Assembly (NCBI GenBank): GCA_001414485.1 | Contig: LLEY01000004.1 | Coordinates: 558,001-622,000 of the forward strand | Reading direction: 5' to 3' | Length of the DNA: 64,000 nucleotides | DNA from: Calycina herbarum | Taxonomy: Eukaryota; Ascomycota; Leotiomycetes; Helotiales; Pezizellaceae | In this document: in pieces, positions 44,271 through 54,769 of the stretch | How the letters are laid out: the number at the start of each line of letters is the position of its first letter | Numbering within the stretch: position 1 is the stretch's first letter | Made by a program: the position numbers and the translations under genes | The notes under the pieces: generated by a model | The model's database searches: none | What the model saw: only the letters and a program-made list of their open reading frames with translations | What the model was told of the DNA's origin: nothing

Positions 44271-45614
44271 TCAGGTTGAGCCAGCTGCATCTTTCAAAGG
44301 CCTAACACCTTCAAAGAAGCTATTCTTCAATTCCGTAAGATCTTCGTGCGGATCTTTACGACTCAACTCGCAGGCTTTGTTGCGCAAAAGTTGAAACCTT
44401 AGAATCCTTGGATATAGTTGACTAGCCTTGCTGTAGGCAGAGGCAAGCATAACAAAGCAGTCATGTCGTAGCGCTTCAGCTGCAAATGCGTCCAGAAGCT
44501 CGTTGCACTCTTCTAATGGATAACCAGGGGAGTCGGGGTCTGTAGTGAGGCACTTCCACACATGCGATGTCAATTTCATATCAAGAGTCCTCGCTTCCCC
44601 CAAAAGACGCAGCTCTCGAAGCATCACTAAAGTACCCACACAGGCCCTAAGATACATAGAAGTGATCTCTAAGGTTGGCCGCTTGAAGGCGTCATGAAAT
44701 CTTTCGTCAACAAAAGGGTCTTCAGTGATTGAGAAGATCGTCAGTAGATAAGTTGGCAAAGCACTTGTATAAAACTTTTGTTGCGCCAGTCGATCTCCTT
44801 CCTCTTTAAGTTTATGTGATTGTTGGAGGGCTTGAGAGGTAGTTATTGGAGGAAGGTTGGACGCCTCTATTAACTCCTTGGTTTTTTCGGGATTGAGTCC
44901 ATTAACGATTATTTCTCGGGAGTAAACCAAAATCTCAGGCTGTGGACCACCCAAACCTCGAGGGTTGTCAATGTATGCGTAATGGAATTTTTGCAAGCCT
45001 TTTGACAGATCAGCGAGCATATTTGCTCGCCATGGAGCGCCGTAGTACTTGCTTGTGGTATTAAAGTCGAAAGTCACTTTGACAATGGGTACTCTAAACT
45101 TATAATTGCCCCATTGATTTCTGTTGGGGTATTTTTGGTGATAGCAAAGGGCATTGATGAGCGTTATGAGACGAGGTAAATGTCGACCTGGCATGACTGC
45201 ATATGTCTTACCATCGACAACTGACCTCCATCCCCTTCCAGTTGCCCAGTCGCTAGGTTGGCCATCATGGGAGTCGAAATCGATGTGCAAAGCGGCGTTG
45301 AAATCTCGATGTTCTCGGAATTCTAGTGGGACCACCCTGGGAAGGTACTCTCTGAGAAGGTAGTCGCCGTCCCAACTGTAAAGCGATTCAAGCGATATAA
45401 GATTATTTTCTTGGTGAAAGCACTCCCGAGCTTCGGTTCGAGTTTGCTTACTGACATTCAGCAAGGAATGGTGGTTGCCTACATCCCATGTCATTTTTGC
45501 TGGCCAACGGGCATTGAGATTGTCCGAATAGTATGCATTGTTATCAACTGAAAGGAGTTCCGCAAAGATCTTGTACCTGATCTCCCGTGGGATTGTCGTC
45601 AAGGTCGGAGACAT
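44271..45614 (-). CDS. F-box-like (LPREIR) family protein, diverged intact member
   Basis: Single exon, 447 aa. The N-terminus MSPTLTTIPREIRYKIFAELL is the F-box-like helix, followed by LLNVSKQTRTEARECFHQENNLI, equivalent to the paralogues' NKQV..E.LE.FHREN block. The mid-region AVMPGRHLPRLITLINALCY corresponds to AAIIPGEYLQTLVQLLNSY in the copy at 28440-30014. The segment QQSHKLKEEGDRLAQQKFYTSALPTYLLTI is the TPR-like hairpin. No lesion was found. It is more diverged than the other three copies and lacks the Asp-rich tail. Confidence 0.82.
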   Translation of the reverse strand: MSPTLTTIPREIRYKIFAELLSVDNNAYYSDNLNARWPAKMTWDVGNHHSLLNVSKQTRTEARECFHQENNLISLESLYSWDGDYLLREYLPRVVPLEFREHRDFNAALHIDFDSHDGQPSDWATGRGWRSVVDGKTYAVMPGRHLPRLITLINALCYHQKYPNRNQWGNYKFRVPIVKVTFDFNTTSKYYGAPWRANMLADLSKGLQKFHYAYIDNPRGLGGPQPEILVYSREIIVNGLNPEKTKELIEASNLPPITTSQALQQSHKLKEEGDRLAQQKFYTSALPTYLLTIFSITEDPFVDERFHDAFKRPTLEITSMYLRACVGTLVMLRELRLLGEARTLDMKLTSHVWKCLTTDPDSPGYPLEECNELLDAFAAEALRHDCFVMLASAYSKASQLYPRILRFQLLRNKACELSRKDPHEDLTELKNSFFEGVRPLKDAAGST

Positions 45615-46731
45615 GTTGACGAGAGTAGTTGTGTAGAACTGGAAGCTTCGACGAGTTGGATATTCGGCTAAGTTCTTTGGACTTGAACAAAATTTGATGA
45701 AAGCGTATCAGTCTTGATGGAGAGTAAGAGAAGTGTTTGAAGTCTGCAAAATTAGAAGACCAGCTAAGGTTCTCAACCCCTCATTAAAATACTTTTTGGC
45801 CAAAGGCATTGCAGGTTTCACAGCTACCCACTAGAGAGAATAACTTTGAGCTGTATAGGGCGGGTTCACCCTCATAACCTCAATTAGTGTAAGTCCTCTC
45901 TGTTGAATCACCGCCAAACCAATCACTGGTCCTATTTTTGAAGCAGCAACACTCATTGTTGTAAAAGTGAATGCTCGTAAAGGAATGAATATCTGGAAAC
46001 GAAGGATATAATCATGTCCGAAATTAGCAAGAGAAAAACGGTCATTTGCCATACAATAAGAGTTACCTTGAAGGCTTGATTCAACATTCATCCTTTACTT
46101 AAAATATTTGGGGTTTCGGTTATATTTTAATCATTTTTATCTAAGGTAATTCATGGCGGGGGTTCCATGCTATAGACACCGGATCTCCAAGCTGTACAAT
46201 GAAGGTATGTACCAAATAGAAGCAGTGATTGTATAATAAGTCTGAGGGAGGCCAACAGTAGCTGGGTAGTAGTTTAATCCCATACACAATAACACACTTA
46301 AAAGCTTCTAAAATATCGACTTATTCCCTCTGAAACTTACTTTGTTAAGAGGACCCTGTGCCACGAGGAAAAGCGCATTTGGTGCCGGATTGTACGGCTA
46401 CTATTTCGCTTAGCTGGGGAATGGAAAGCATTTGAGTGCTTTGAATTCCCTTCCACTTACCTGGAGTTGGAAAATTATCTTTTCGGGTGTCTTTTGCTCA
46501 TTCAGGCGAATCCCATGGTTAAACTATCATCAATTTGCTCTTCAATTTTCGAATTCTACGTTTCTGTTCACTCTGGCAGTTTGCTTTCTATTTTGAGATC
46601 CCCTGGCCAACCATTTTCGGGTTTGGTAAACACCTAGTATCTCAGAACAATTCGAAAAATAGTTACCCAACTGCTTATAACTTATAGAGCCAAATTTACC
46701 CCACACATCTTTACAAGTCCTATACACCACC
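45615..46731. other. Intergenic, no gene supported
   Basis: Short frames (for example 45831-46091 minus) have no recognisable motif. Promoters of the two divergent genes lie here. Confidence 0.45.
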
Positions 46732-47440
46732 ATGCCTTTATCAACCAAGCTTGACTTCGAGATGACATCCGAGCTCGAAGGTATTCTCAAACGGGAAGTT
46801 CAGGCACCCGGCCACCGTCACATACATCCCTCCCTACCTGCCGATTCAAAGATCATAGATGAGTATCTTGTTCTCTACGATCCGGCAATGAAACTTCCTG
46901 AGCCCGACGACGAGAATGCGCTTGTGGCATGGCTTGGGCTTAATGAGAACGTTTCAAAAATAGTTCTAGATGACTACAAAGAACGTCTTGCTGGCAACGT
47001 TGAGGAGGAGTTTCCAGTTTTGAGAGAATCGGAGAACCCGGGGGCAACATTGGTTCATAATCTTGCTGCGGTGTTCCATGCCAATATTGACCAGCAATGG
47101 CAGTGGGATGAAGCAGAAGACTTCGGTATGTTCAGTCCACAATCCTCAATTCATATTCATCTTGCTGATTTATGTTGTGGAAATAGAAGGATATGTGAAT
47201 TTGGCCTTTCATATGGGTCTAAAGCCGGAATTTGCATTGTATTGTGGATTGCATCCGGAGAAAAATTGTGAGGTTGGGGAAAGGGAGCAATGGTACAATG
47301 TCCCGCCGGTGCATCACGTTTCCGATTTAACGAGAGAATACGCCTCTACGTTAATACAGGTATGGAGAGATAGAGAGGAGTACAGATCATTGAAAGAAAA
47401 GAAGACGACAGAAGATGAAAATAGGGAGGTTGCTACATAA
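46732..47440 (+). CDS. Unrecognised protein, two exons
   Basis: Exons 46732-47125 and 47187-47440 join as EDFEGYVNLAFHMGLKP, giving 215 aa. The sequence is soluble and acidic, without a signal peptide or membrane span. Readable features are a Trp-containing helix around LVAWLGLNENVSKIVLDDYKERL and a C-terminal charged helix. The 61-bp intron has a standard GTATGT donor. I do not recognise the family. Confidence 0.65.
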
Positions 47441-47641
47441 GCTAGCTTGTTTAGGGTTTGTAAATGTTATTGAAATATAATTGGATGTATAATTCAAGAA
47501 TTGAGACCGATTTTTCTGCGTGTGATATTCTTCTTCACTTTTTGGTAGAGTGATTAGGCTGGTTGTACTGGTAGGACGAGGATATTAACTGATTGAAATT
47601 CGGATGTTTGGGCACCTGCTCCACTAATCCCAGCACACTAT

Positions 47642-49350
47642 CTATAAAAGACTAATCTCAATCCCCGTCGTCTCCCTAACATCCTCAATAATTTCCCGCG
47701 CAGAAGTGATGATCGCGCCACCATCCAATTTCTGAATAACCATCCCAACCCACTCCTTTTACTGGTTTATCACCATACTCCCCGAATCTCCTCCATTGAC
47801 TATATGTGCAGAAACTTGGTTTTCAATGTAGTATTCTCTGGTCTTTTTTTTGCTGCCCCAATGAAGGCAGGTCTCAATGTCGTTTAAAATACCAGCTGTT
47901 GCACCCGTCGTTCTACCATTCTTCGCTACCCATGCCCCAATTTTGGGGTCTGTAATTCTCGTAACACATTCTCCTTCTTCTACTTCGTAACGGCCGTTAA
48001 CTGGGAGTTGTTCCGAATTGAAATTTTCTGGTACTGGTGTATTTGAGACCTCAATCTCTTGGTTCTTTAACTTTACGATCGCCCAGTCCATTCTATGACC
48101 TCTCTCGTTCGCTCTTTGATACCCTGAGGCGTAAACCACGTTTCCGAGTCCACCTCCAGATGCATATTCTTTGATGCTCTTTAACACCGCCTCGAATTTT
48201 CCTTTAGAGTCTTCTCCGCTGGAAATTATCCTCTCTAGTTCGGGAATAGTAACCGCAGCATCATAACCTGCGGGATACTCGACGGTTATCGGTCTTGTGA
48301 TAGGCTTTCCATTTAAGCCGATCCCGAATTTATCGTAATCTTTTCGATCCTGATGCTTCTGGGATATGACATGATAACAAGTAATAAATCCCTTCTCCGG
48401 TACATTTTCGCCGCCTTTTCACATACTGACAAAAACACCGAGGCTTCCTGCTGAAGTGTTGTCAAGTTTCGAGCCAATAGAGGCTCCGTTCGTTGGGATT
48501 TTAGGTAGATAAAGAAGCGGGAGCGGTTTGCAGTCCTTGTATTCTTCTGACAGACAGAACTGTGGTCCACCAGGTACTAACTCCAACGCGATAGGATCTT
48601 TGGTACTCTCGAGGACTTCCTTCAGGTTTTTCTCAATAAATTCCCAAAGACTCCGAGTTTTGGGTGGTATGTACACCATAACTGTTGGTATTCTATCGAT
48701 CAGTTGTTCAGCTGGACCTCTCAGGGTATAGCTGATGGCCGCCCAGTTTTCTCCGCATATGCTGGGAACTACTTCCTCCAGTTTATCTCGAATAGCGCGG
48801 AGGGAAGAGGATTCTGGGGTGTTAGGGGGGACTGCAGAGGAGATGTCTTTATACATAAGACTAGTATTTCTGATCTCGACTCTCATGTTTTCCCCGTAGT
48901 TTCGGTTCCTAATCTCAGTATCTAGGCGCTCCTGGAGCAGTGTAGCAGCGAAGTCCCACTTTAATACATTCTCGTCTGTAGTAGTAATAACAAATGTGTC
49001 TTTGTATAATCTGCGATCGCTTTGTGGGGAGAGGCGGTGGAAGAATATGTTTTCAAAGTCAAGTCCCGTTTCTTTGAGAGTTTGAGTAATGAGAGGGCGG
49101 AGGTCTTCGAATAATGCCCTGGCTTCGCTCGAAGGCGTTTCGGTGTTGAATGGCCAAGGAATAGTGTAGTGAGACCCTGGGCCTACTCGATAATGGTCTT
49201 TTGTGGAATGGTAAAACTCGATGCTGCAAGCACCTGTTGCTATTGTGTTTTGTTAGTTATTTCCTTAAAGTATTTTGTGTCTAACATACCGGCATTGTAA
49301 TCCTCAGAAGACGAGGCCCTTGGCGCAAACTCTCTGGTGAACACGCCCAT
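47642..49350 (-). pseudogene. Trypsin-like serine protease gene with unknown N-terminal domain, two in-frame stops
   Basis: The start MGVFTREFAPRASSSEDYNA is followed by a short intron (GTATGT to AATAG, about 49290-49240). One frame then runs to 47642 if two stops are ignored: TGA just after GVFVSM (48419-48421) and TAA after MVINQ (47759-47761). The C-terminal half shows a chymotrypsin-fold triad: His in GFITCYHVI, Asp in MDWAIVKL and Ser in NGGDSGSMV. The N-terminal ~250 residues (AACSIEFYHSTKDHYRVGPG-like start, then helical charged segments) belong to no domain I recognise. Sense sequence continues clearly past both stops. The TAA fits CAA-to-TAA; the TGA does not fit CpA change. The whole looks like a recently inactivated intracellular protease. 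Confidence 0.7.
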
Positions 49351-51035
49351 GGTGAGGAGTGTTGTTGTAAATTCAAAGAAGTGAGCCTTTTTTTAAGCAG
49401 TTTTTGGAGTTATTTCAACGGTGGTTGTTCAGACGTCAGAATAGAGAGACACTAAGTAAAGTGGGTATGACATGGAGTAGTCTAGACCGTAAAAGGCTGA
49501 GCTACTGCCGCCAAGGCCATGTACCATCTTAGCTTTCCCCGCTGCTCTCTACAGAACTCCCCACCATGATGCACAGGTGTAGTATAAGAAATAATTGTTA
49601 AGGGAATGATATTATCGTTTTGTACTATAGGGAGATATTTAATGTCTTTTAAATTAAATTTACTAGTATATTATAGTTATGTCAAGAACAGTACAGGTTG
49701 TTTCTGGTGCACTCTTCGAGCCTACTTGCTAACTTTTATCACGACGTAATCTCCGCAGGAGACTGAATCGAGCTTTCCTTCGACTTAGAGCGCTCCGTAC
49801 TAGAGAACTAGAAATATCCATAGAGCGAAAGACACGATAACTGTGTTCTATTAGTACTCTAAGTATTTATCTTCTCTTTCTCTTCTTAACTTCGAGTATA
49901 AAATACTCTTATACTATTTATTAAGTTCCTCCTTATACTAAAGAAAAAGGCCCTTTAAAGCTTAAGCTAAGATTTACACTACTACACTTATCTATTAAGA
50001 AGATTGTTCTATTAACAAATCATATTATGATATTAATAGATTTACATAAGAGACCTAGCCATTAGTACTCGGTCCTTATTAACGTTTTCATCACACCTAC
50101 TTATCCTGAGAATTACTCTAAGTTTAATCCTCCGATATCTTTAAAAAAAACCAAAGAACCAAGACTCTATTTTTCTCAACCCCTCAACGACTCTCAACCA
50201 CCCAAGGCGAAAAACCCACTGTTCAATTACCAAAATCCAGAAAAAGAGCCAACATGCCCCCCCTTCTTCATTTTCTCTGTTCTTTTCTTCTCTTGTGATT
50301 TTTTTTATAGGAATTTACAAACTATTATCATTCCAGCAAAGCTTCCTGAACTACCCACAGCCTCAACTATATCACCACTGTAGTATCAAATTCCGGATGC
50401 AGAGGCAGTTTATATGGCTACAGATGTCAAATCATTGCACGAGAAAGCGGGGTCGGGGTTATCTGTCTACAACCAGCGGATACTCCTATCAATGCATAAC
50501 CACCTCAACCGACCTTTCGTCAGAATCGTCGCAAAGTTGGAATATTCGCACATACAAATGCGCAGCTGTATGTAGCACGAGAAGAATACTGCAAAAAGAC
50601 CTTTTAGTCGAATCGCCCAATTCGACAATTGGTGGAACAAAACACAGCAGGTCTAAACCCCTCACACCCACTCAGTTCATCCAATTTATTAATAGCACGC
50701 TTGTGCATCTGTTGTAAAATTAGTAGGTGGTGCACGACTCCCAAACTAAGCGGGGGAGAAAATTTAAGCCCGAAAAGTTGTGAGCGTGCAAACCATTCAG
50801 TTACTAACTATAACGAGAACAGGATATAGAGGAGGTATCACACATTTCAATTTGATTGCAAAAAGGTATCTCCAAGATTTTCCCCCAATCTACCATACAA
50901 CCCAAACCCCATGCAATCTATCCAAATCCAAATCCACAAACACAAAGAAAAGTGAACGCGCCTGGGCCGCATCCAAACCATTAACCCCTCACATAAATAC
51001 ACTCCTCCATTACATCTCATTCCTCGCCCCCAGAT
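49351..51035. other. Intergenic with an AT-rich probable repeat relic
   Basis: About 49580-50150 is TA-rich with reduced CpA/TpG and has no frame, like a small RIP-degraded repeat fragment. The rest holds unremarkable sequence and the 3' side of the permease gene. No ends or target duplications were found. Confidence 0.45.
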
Positions 51036-53006
51036 TTAAGTACCCTTGAAATGAGGAGCATTAAGAACAATGCCCATAAGCACACCCGCCATCGTTCCGG
51101 CGATGGGAATCGTCATAATCCAACTCAAAAGCAACAAACCCACACGCTGGAAGTTCACAGCCTTAAGAGTTCCATTGCAAAGTCCGACTCCGACGGTGGC
51201 GCCGGTGATACACATAGAAGTGGATACTGGCAAAGAGAATTGCGAGAAAACGAGGACGGTGACTGCGGCGCCCATTTCCATGGAGCAGCCTCGGGAGGGG
51301 GAGTGGTAAGTGATTTTGTTGCCCATGACTGTTTGGAATTAGTACTGAGTTTTGAGATGGAAGGGGGAAGAAAATTACCTTTCATGATGTTATAACCATA
51401 GGTAATAAGACCAAGAGAGATCATAGCAGACAAAACGGCTAATTGCCAGACAGGAACTGGAGCCCTGGATTTAGAAGCGGTACCAGTGCTCCAAGAAGAG
51501 TAGATGACAGCCCAAGGACCAACAGAGTTTCCAATATCATTAGCACCGTGCGCGAAAGAAGCAGTGCAAGCAGTCAAAACTTGGATAAAAGAATATGTGT
51601 GCTCAACCTCATTGGAGTACTTCTCGGCGTGGGCATAAACTCTTTCCATACGTTTTCCCTCTGGGGTACCTGAGATACCAGTTTGGGCGGCGTGGATATC
51701 GTAGTGCAGACCATAGAGGGCACCAACGACAATCATGGCTGGGAGACGCTTGAGAGCGATCATCATGTTTGCTTTCTCGTACATCTCGCCTGGTCCGTAA
51801 GGGGTGTCGCGAAGGGTTCGCATGGCCCAACCGAATGGTCCACGCTTGAGGCAAAGTTTAGCGTTGAGTTTGGCATCACCTTCTGCTCGGAGGTTCTCGT
51901 AGGTTCGGGTGTTGGTTGCTTGGGTCTCGGCTGCGACGAGACACTTCTCGATTTGCTCGGTGGCGGAGGAGGCAGTGGTGATTGGCATCTCGCCCTTGTG
52001 GACTTCACCATCACTGATGGAGTCTGGAGAGTGGGAAGAGGTGGCGGTGGCTGGGAGGTCATCTTCTTGAACGACGGCGTAGTTGGGGACTGCGGAGCGG
52101 TCGGCGTGAGCTGGAGCTGGACGCTTGAAGAGGAGAGGTCCTTGGATGAACATCCACCACTTGACGGTAGGGTCTTTCTTGACGATTCTGGAGTGGACAA
52201 ATGGAACAAAGAAGATGCAGGCGAGCGCGAAGACACCACCACCAGTACCCATGGTGACAGCAGCAACATACCACGCAGGCTTCTTATTCAATCCGAGGTT
52301 AGGAGATCCCTTGTACACAATCGAAAGTGTGCAGATGGTTCCTGCGACGAGGAAGAAAAATGGCGAAGTGTAAACAGCCCATGGGATTGGGTTCTTGCGA
52401 ACATGGACTGTCAATTTGATGAGCATGAAAATGGTAGCAGCAAATCCAGCCGAGATGGTAGGAGCCATTCCAAGACCAGCAAAAATGGCACCAAGTCCCT
52501 TTCCATCGTTCCATCCCCATTGAACGTTCTTGGCACCAACAGTTGCAACACCAACACCTGCCACGGCTGAGATGAGGGAGTAAGTCGAAGAAACGTGAGC
52601 GGAGTGTCGTGTACACCACATGACCCAAGAGGAAGCAGCAGCGAGAGCGCAAGTGAAAGCAAGCATCTGAACACCAGCATCTCCCTTGAAAGCGGCCACT
52701 GGGATAATTCCATTCTTGATTGTGTCTGCCGTTCGTGCTCCGACAGTAATGGCTCCTAGCATTTCAAATATCGTACCGAAAACCATTGCTTGTCGGTAAG
52801 TGATGGATCTTGACGAGACACTGGTAGCCCAGGCATTTGCAACATCGTCTGTAAGGGAAAAAGGCCAATTAGAAAATGCAATTTTCGGAAGCGAGGTCAC
52901 CAAATATGGAATAAGAGGACTACTTACTTGCACCATTGTTGTAGGCATCGAGCATGGCAAAGAAAGTGCCAATGACGAACACATAGGTATACTGTTCGAG
53001 AACCAT
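51036..53006 (-). CDS. PHO4-family phosphate permease (repressible, sodium-coupled type)
   Basis: Exons 53006-52928, 52848-51379 and 51328-51036 join to 613 aa. Two inverted PHO4 signatures are present: GANDVANAWATSVSSRS at the first junction, and FAHGANDIGNSVGPWAVIY in the C-terminal half. About ten to twelve hydrophobic helices flank a long hydrophilic cytosolic loop with Ser/Thr/Glu (residues about 290-400). Homologues include Neurospora PHO-4 and yeast Pho89, plasma-membrane symporters taking up inorganic phosphate with Na+ under phosphate limitation. Splice sites are standard and no lesion was seen. Expression is presumably controlled by phosphate starvation factors, but I did not identify binding sites. 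The next gene downstream in the window is the Rim15-type kinase, on the same strand. Confidence 0.95.
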
Positions 53007-54769
53007 ATTTGCGGTTGGCGATCAGTTGTCGTAGGTGTTGAGGGATACTGGATACCAAGGACAGCGGATAAAAGCAGAGAAGAGATGTAGCTTCCTATAT
53101 ACTTTCTACTAGGGGCCAAGGCATACTCACACCCCTACCCTCCGAGGCATCAGCTCCATCCCTCTCGCCGCAGAGAAGGCTGTCCCGAGTACTCGTAAAC
53201 AGACCATGGCCGCCCCTCTGTCCCACGTTCTGATCTCGAAGGCCCTTATTCGCGATAAGAAGCGTCCACTCTTCACTGGGATTCTCCTATTGGCCTTGGC
53301 CTTACGGACCTTCCGATTCAATTTGGCCTCCAACTTCCGATTTTCAAATCCAATATTCCATAACTAAAATCCACGTGTAAGCAATCACCACCCAGGAAGG
53401 GCCCCCCGTCGCAGGTTTGACTTACTTTTTTCTCGCTGGAGCACCGATCGAGACCTTGATAAGCAAACTCTGGCTAATGTGGCTCACTTGGCAGGTTGCT
53501 TATATAGTAATAGCTCGCTCGAGTGAAGAGACTTTTTGGTGAAGAACCGGGAAAAGTTGTGAATGGAACTGGCATGTCGTTGCATGTATTGCGGGATGAG
53601 GCACTTGGCGGGGTGTGGCTTCTGTGGCTTCTGTGGCTTGATGCTTTGCATCTCCCTATAAGACTTCTCCATCTCCCCACGTGGCCTTGGCAGAAAGGAG
53701 GGCGCCGCGAACTTACACGAACTTACAGACTTCACAGTCCCGCCAAGGCTCGGCGAGGCTGGGCAACCCTCGGGCGTGTTGCTCAATGATCCAATTGGGA
53801 GCGAGTGCAAGGAAATGGGAACCTGCAAAGGAACCTTCCATTGGACTTCTCAATGGTGACATTCCATTTCGCTTGTTCATCTGGAGACTTCCCATCCAAC
53901 GAGAAGCACTTGCCCCCGTGCTCGGTCAATTTCAGAAACGGACCCTTTCCTGCATGTCATTTATATCAGGCAGGGCCTCTGGGCCATCCTCTCTCCCTCT
54001 CCTCTCTTCCCGTACCGAGTCCACGGTTCCTCCGTGCGTTAGACAATTATCACATCATATTAATACACGCTCGTGGCAATTTTATGTCTGTATATTGCAA
54101 ACCATCCAGTCTACAACACCATCACATGCCACACCCATTTGCTTGTAAGTACAAATAGGTGTCAAATCTGCTCTGCTCCAAATCTTCGTCCTGGCTCCTC
54201 CCCCAAACCCAATATCAACAGTGTCCTTTGATACAGCCACTCCGCCCCAACACCTCAAAATAAAAGAAAGAACCCAGCTCATGGGGTGTATGTGATAATC
54301 TGACAGCCAACGATGTTCAGGGTCTAGCCACCAGCCAGAAGCAAGCAGCTAAGTCACCCAGCGAACAACAACCACCGTTCCCCCAATATCCGTAACATAT
54401 ACATAAGAAAGGAAAAGTAAAAGTAAAGTGGAAAAACGGAAAAGCAAGCAGACTTTGTAGAGTGGATGATTTGTAACCCCGGCCAACTTCCGCAAAAACA
54501 AAATGAATAGAAAGTCGCGCGTCAATAATATTTTTGGTCCGGGAAAGGAGCAAGTCCGCACAATATTTTGTAAATGCAGCAATGAATCCCGCCCAGTGCC
54601 AGATAAAAACGCCAAAGTGATCCGTGCAAAAACCCCGCCCTTCCGTATTTGAGACCATAACCATAAACGCCGCGCTGAGGTCATGACATGATGAGTGAAA
54701 AAAAAAATGGTTCTATGTAGAACACAGTGTTCTGAAAATGGGTAACAAGAATTGTAATCCAGGTGGAAT
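53007..54769. other. Intergenic: permease promoter and kinase 3' side
   Basis: No gene seen. Short frames on both strands lack motifs. Confidence 0.5.

Noticed and set aside
45831..46091. 86-codon minus-strand frame
   Set aside because: Nothing recognisable and no supporting context.
51683..52570. 295-codon plus-strand frame
   Set aside because: It is the antisense shadow of the PHO4 permease coding exon, with no motif of its own.
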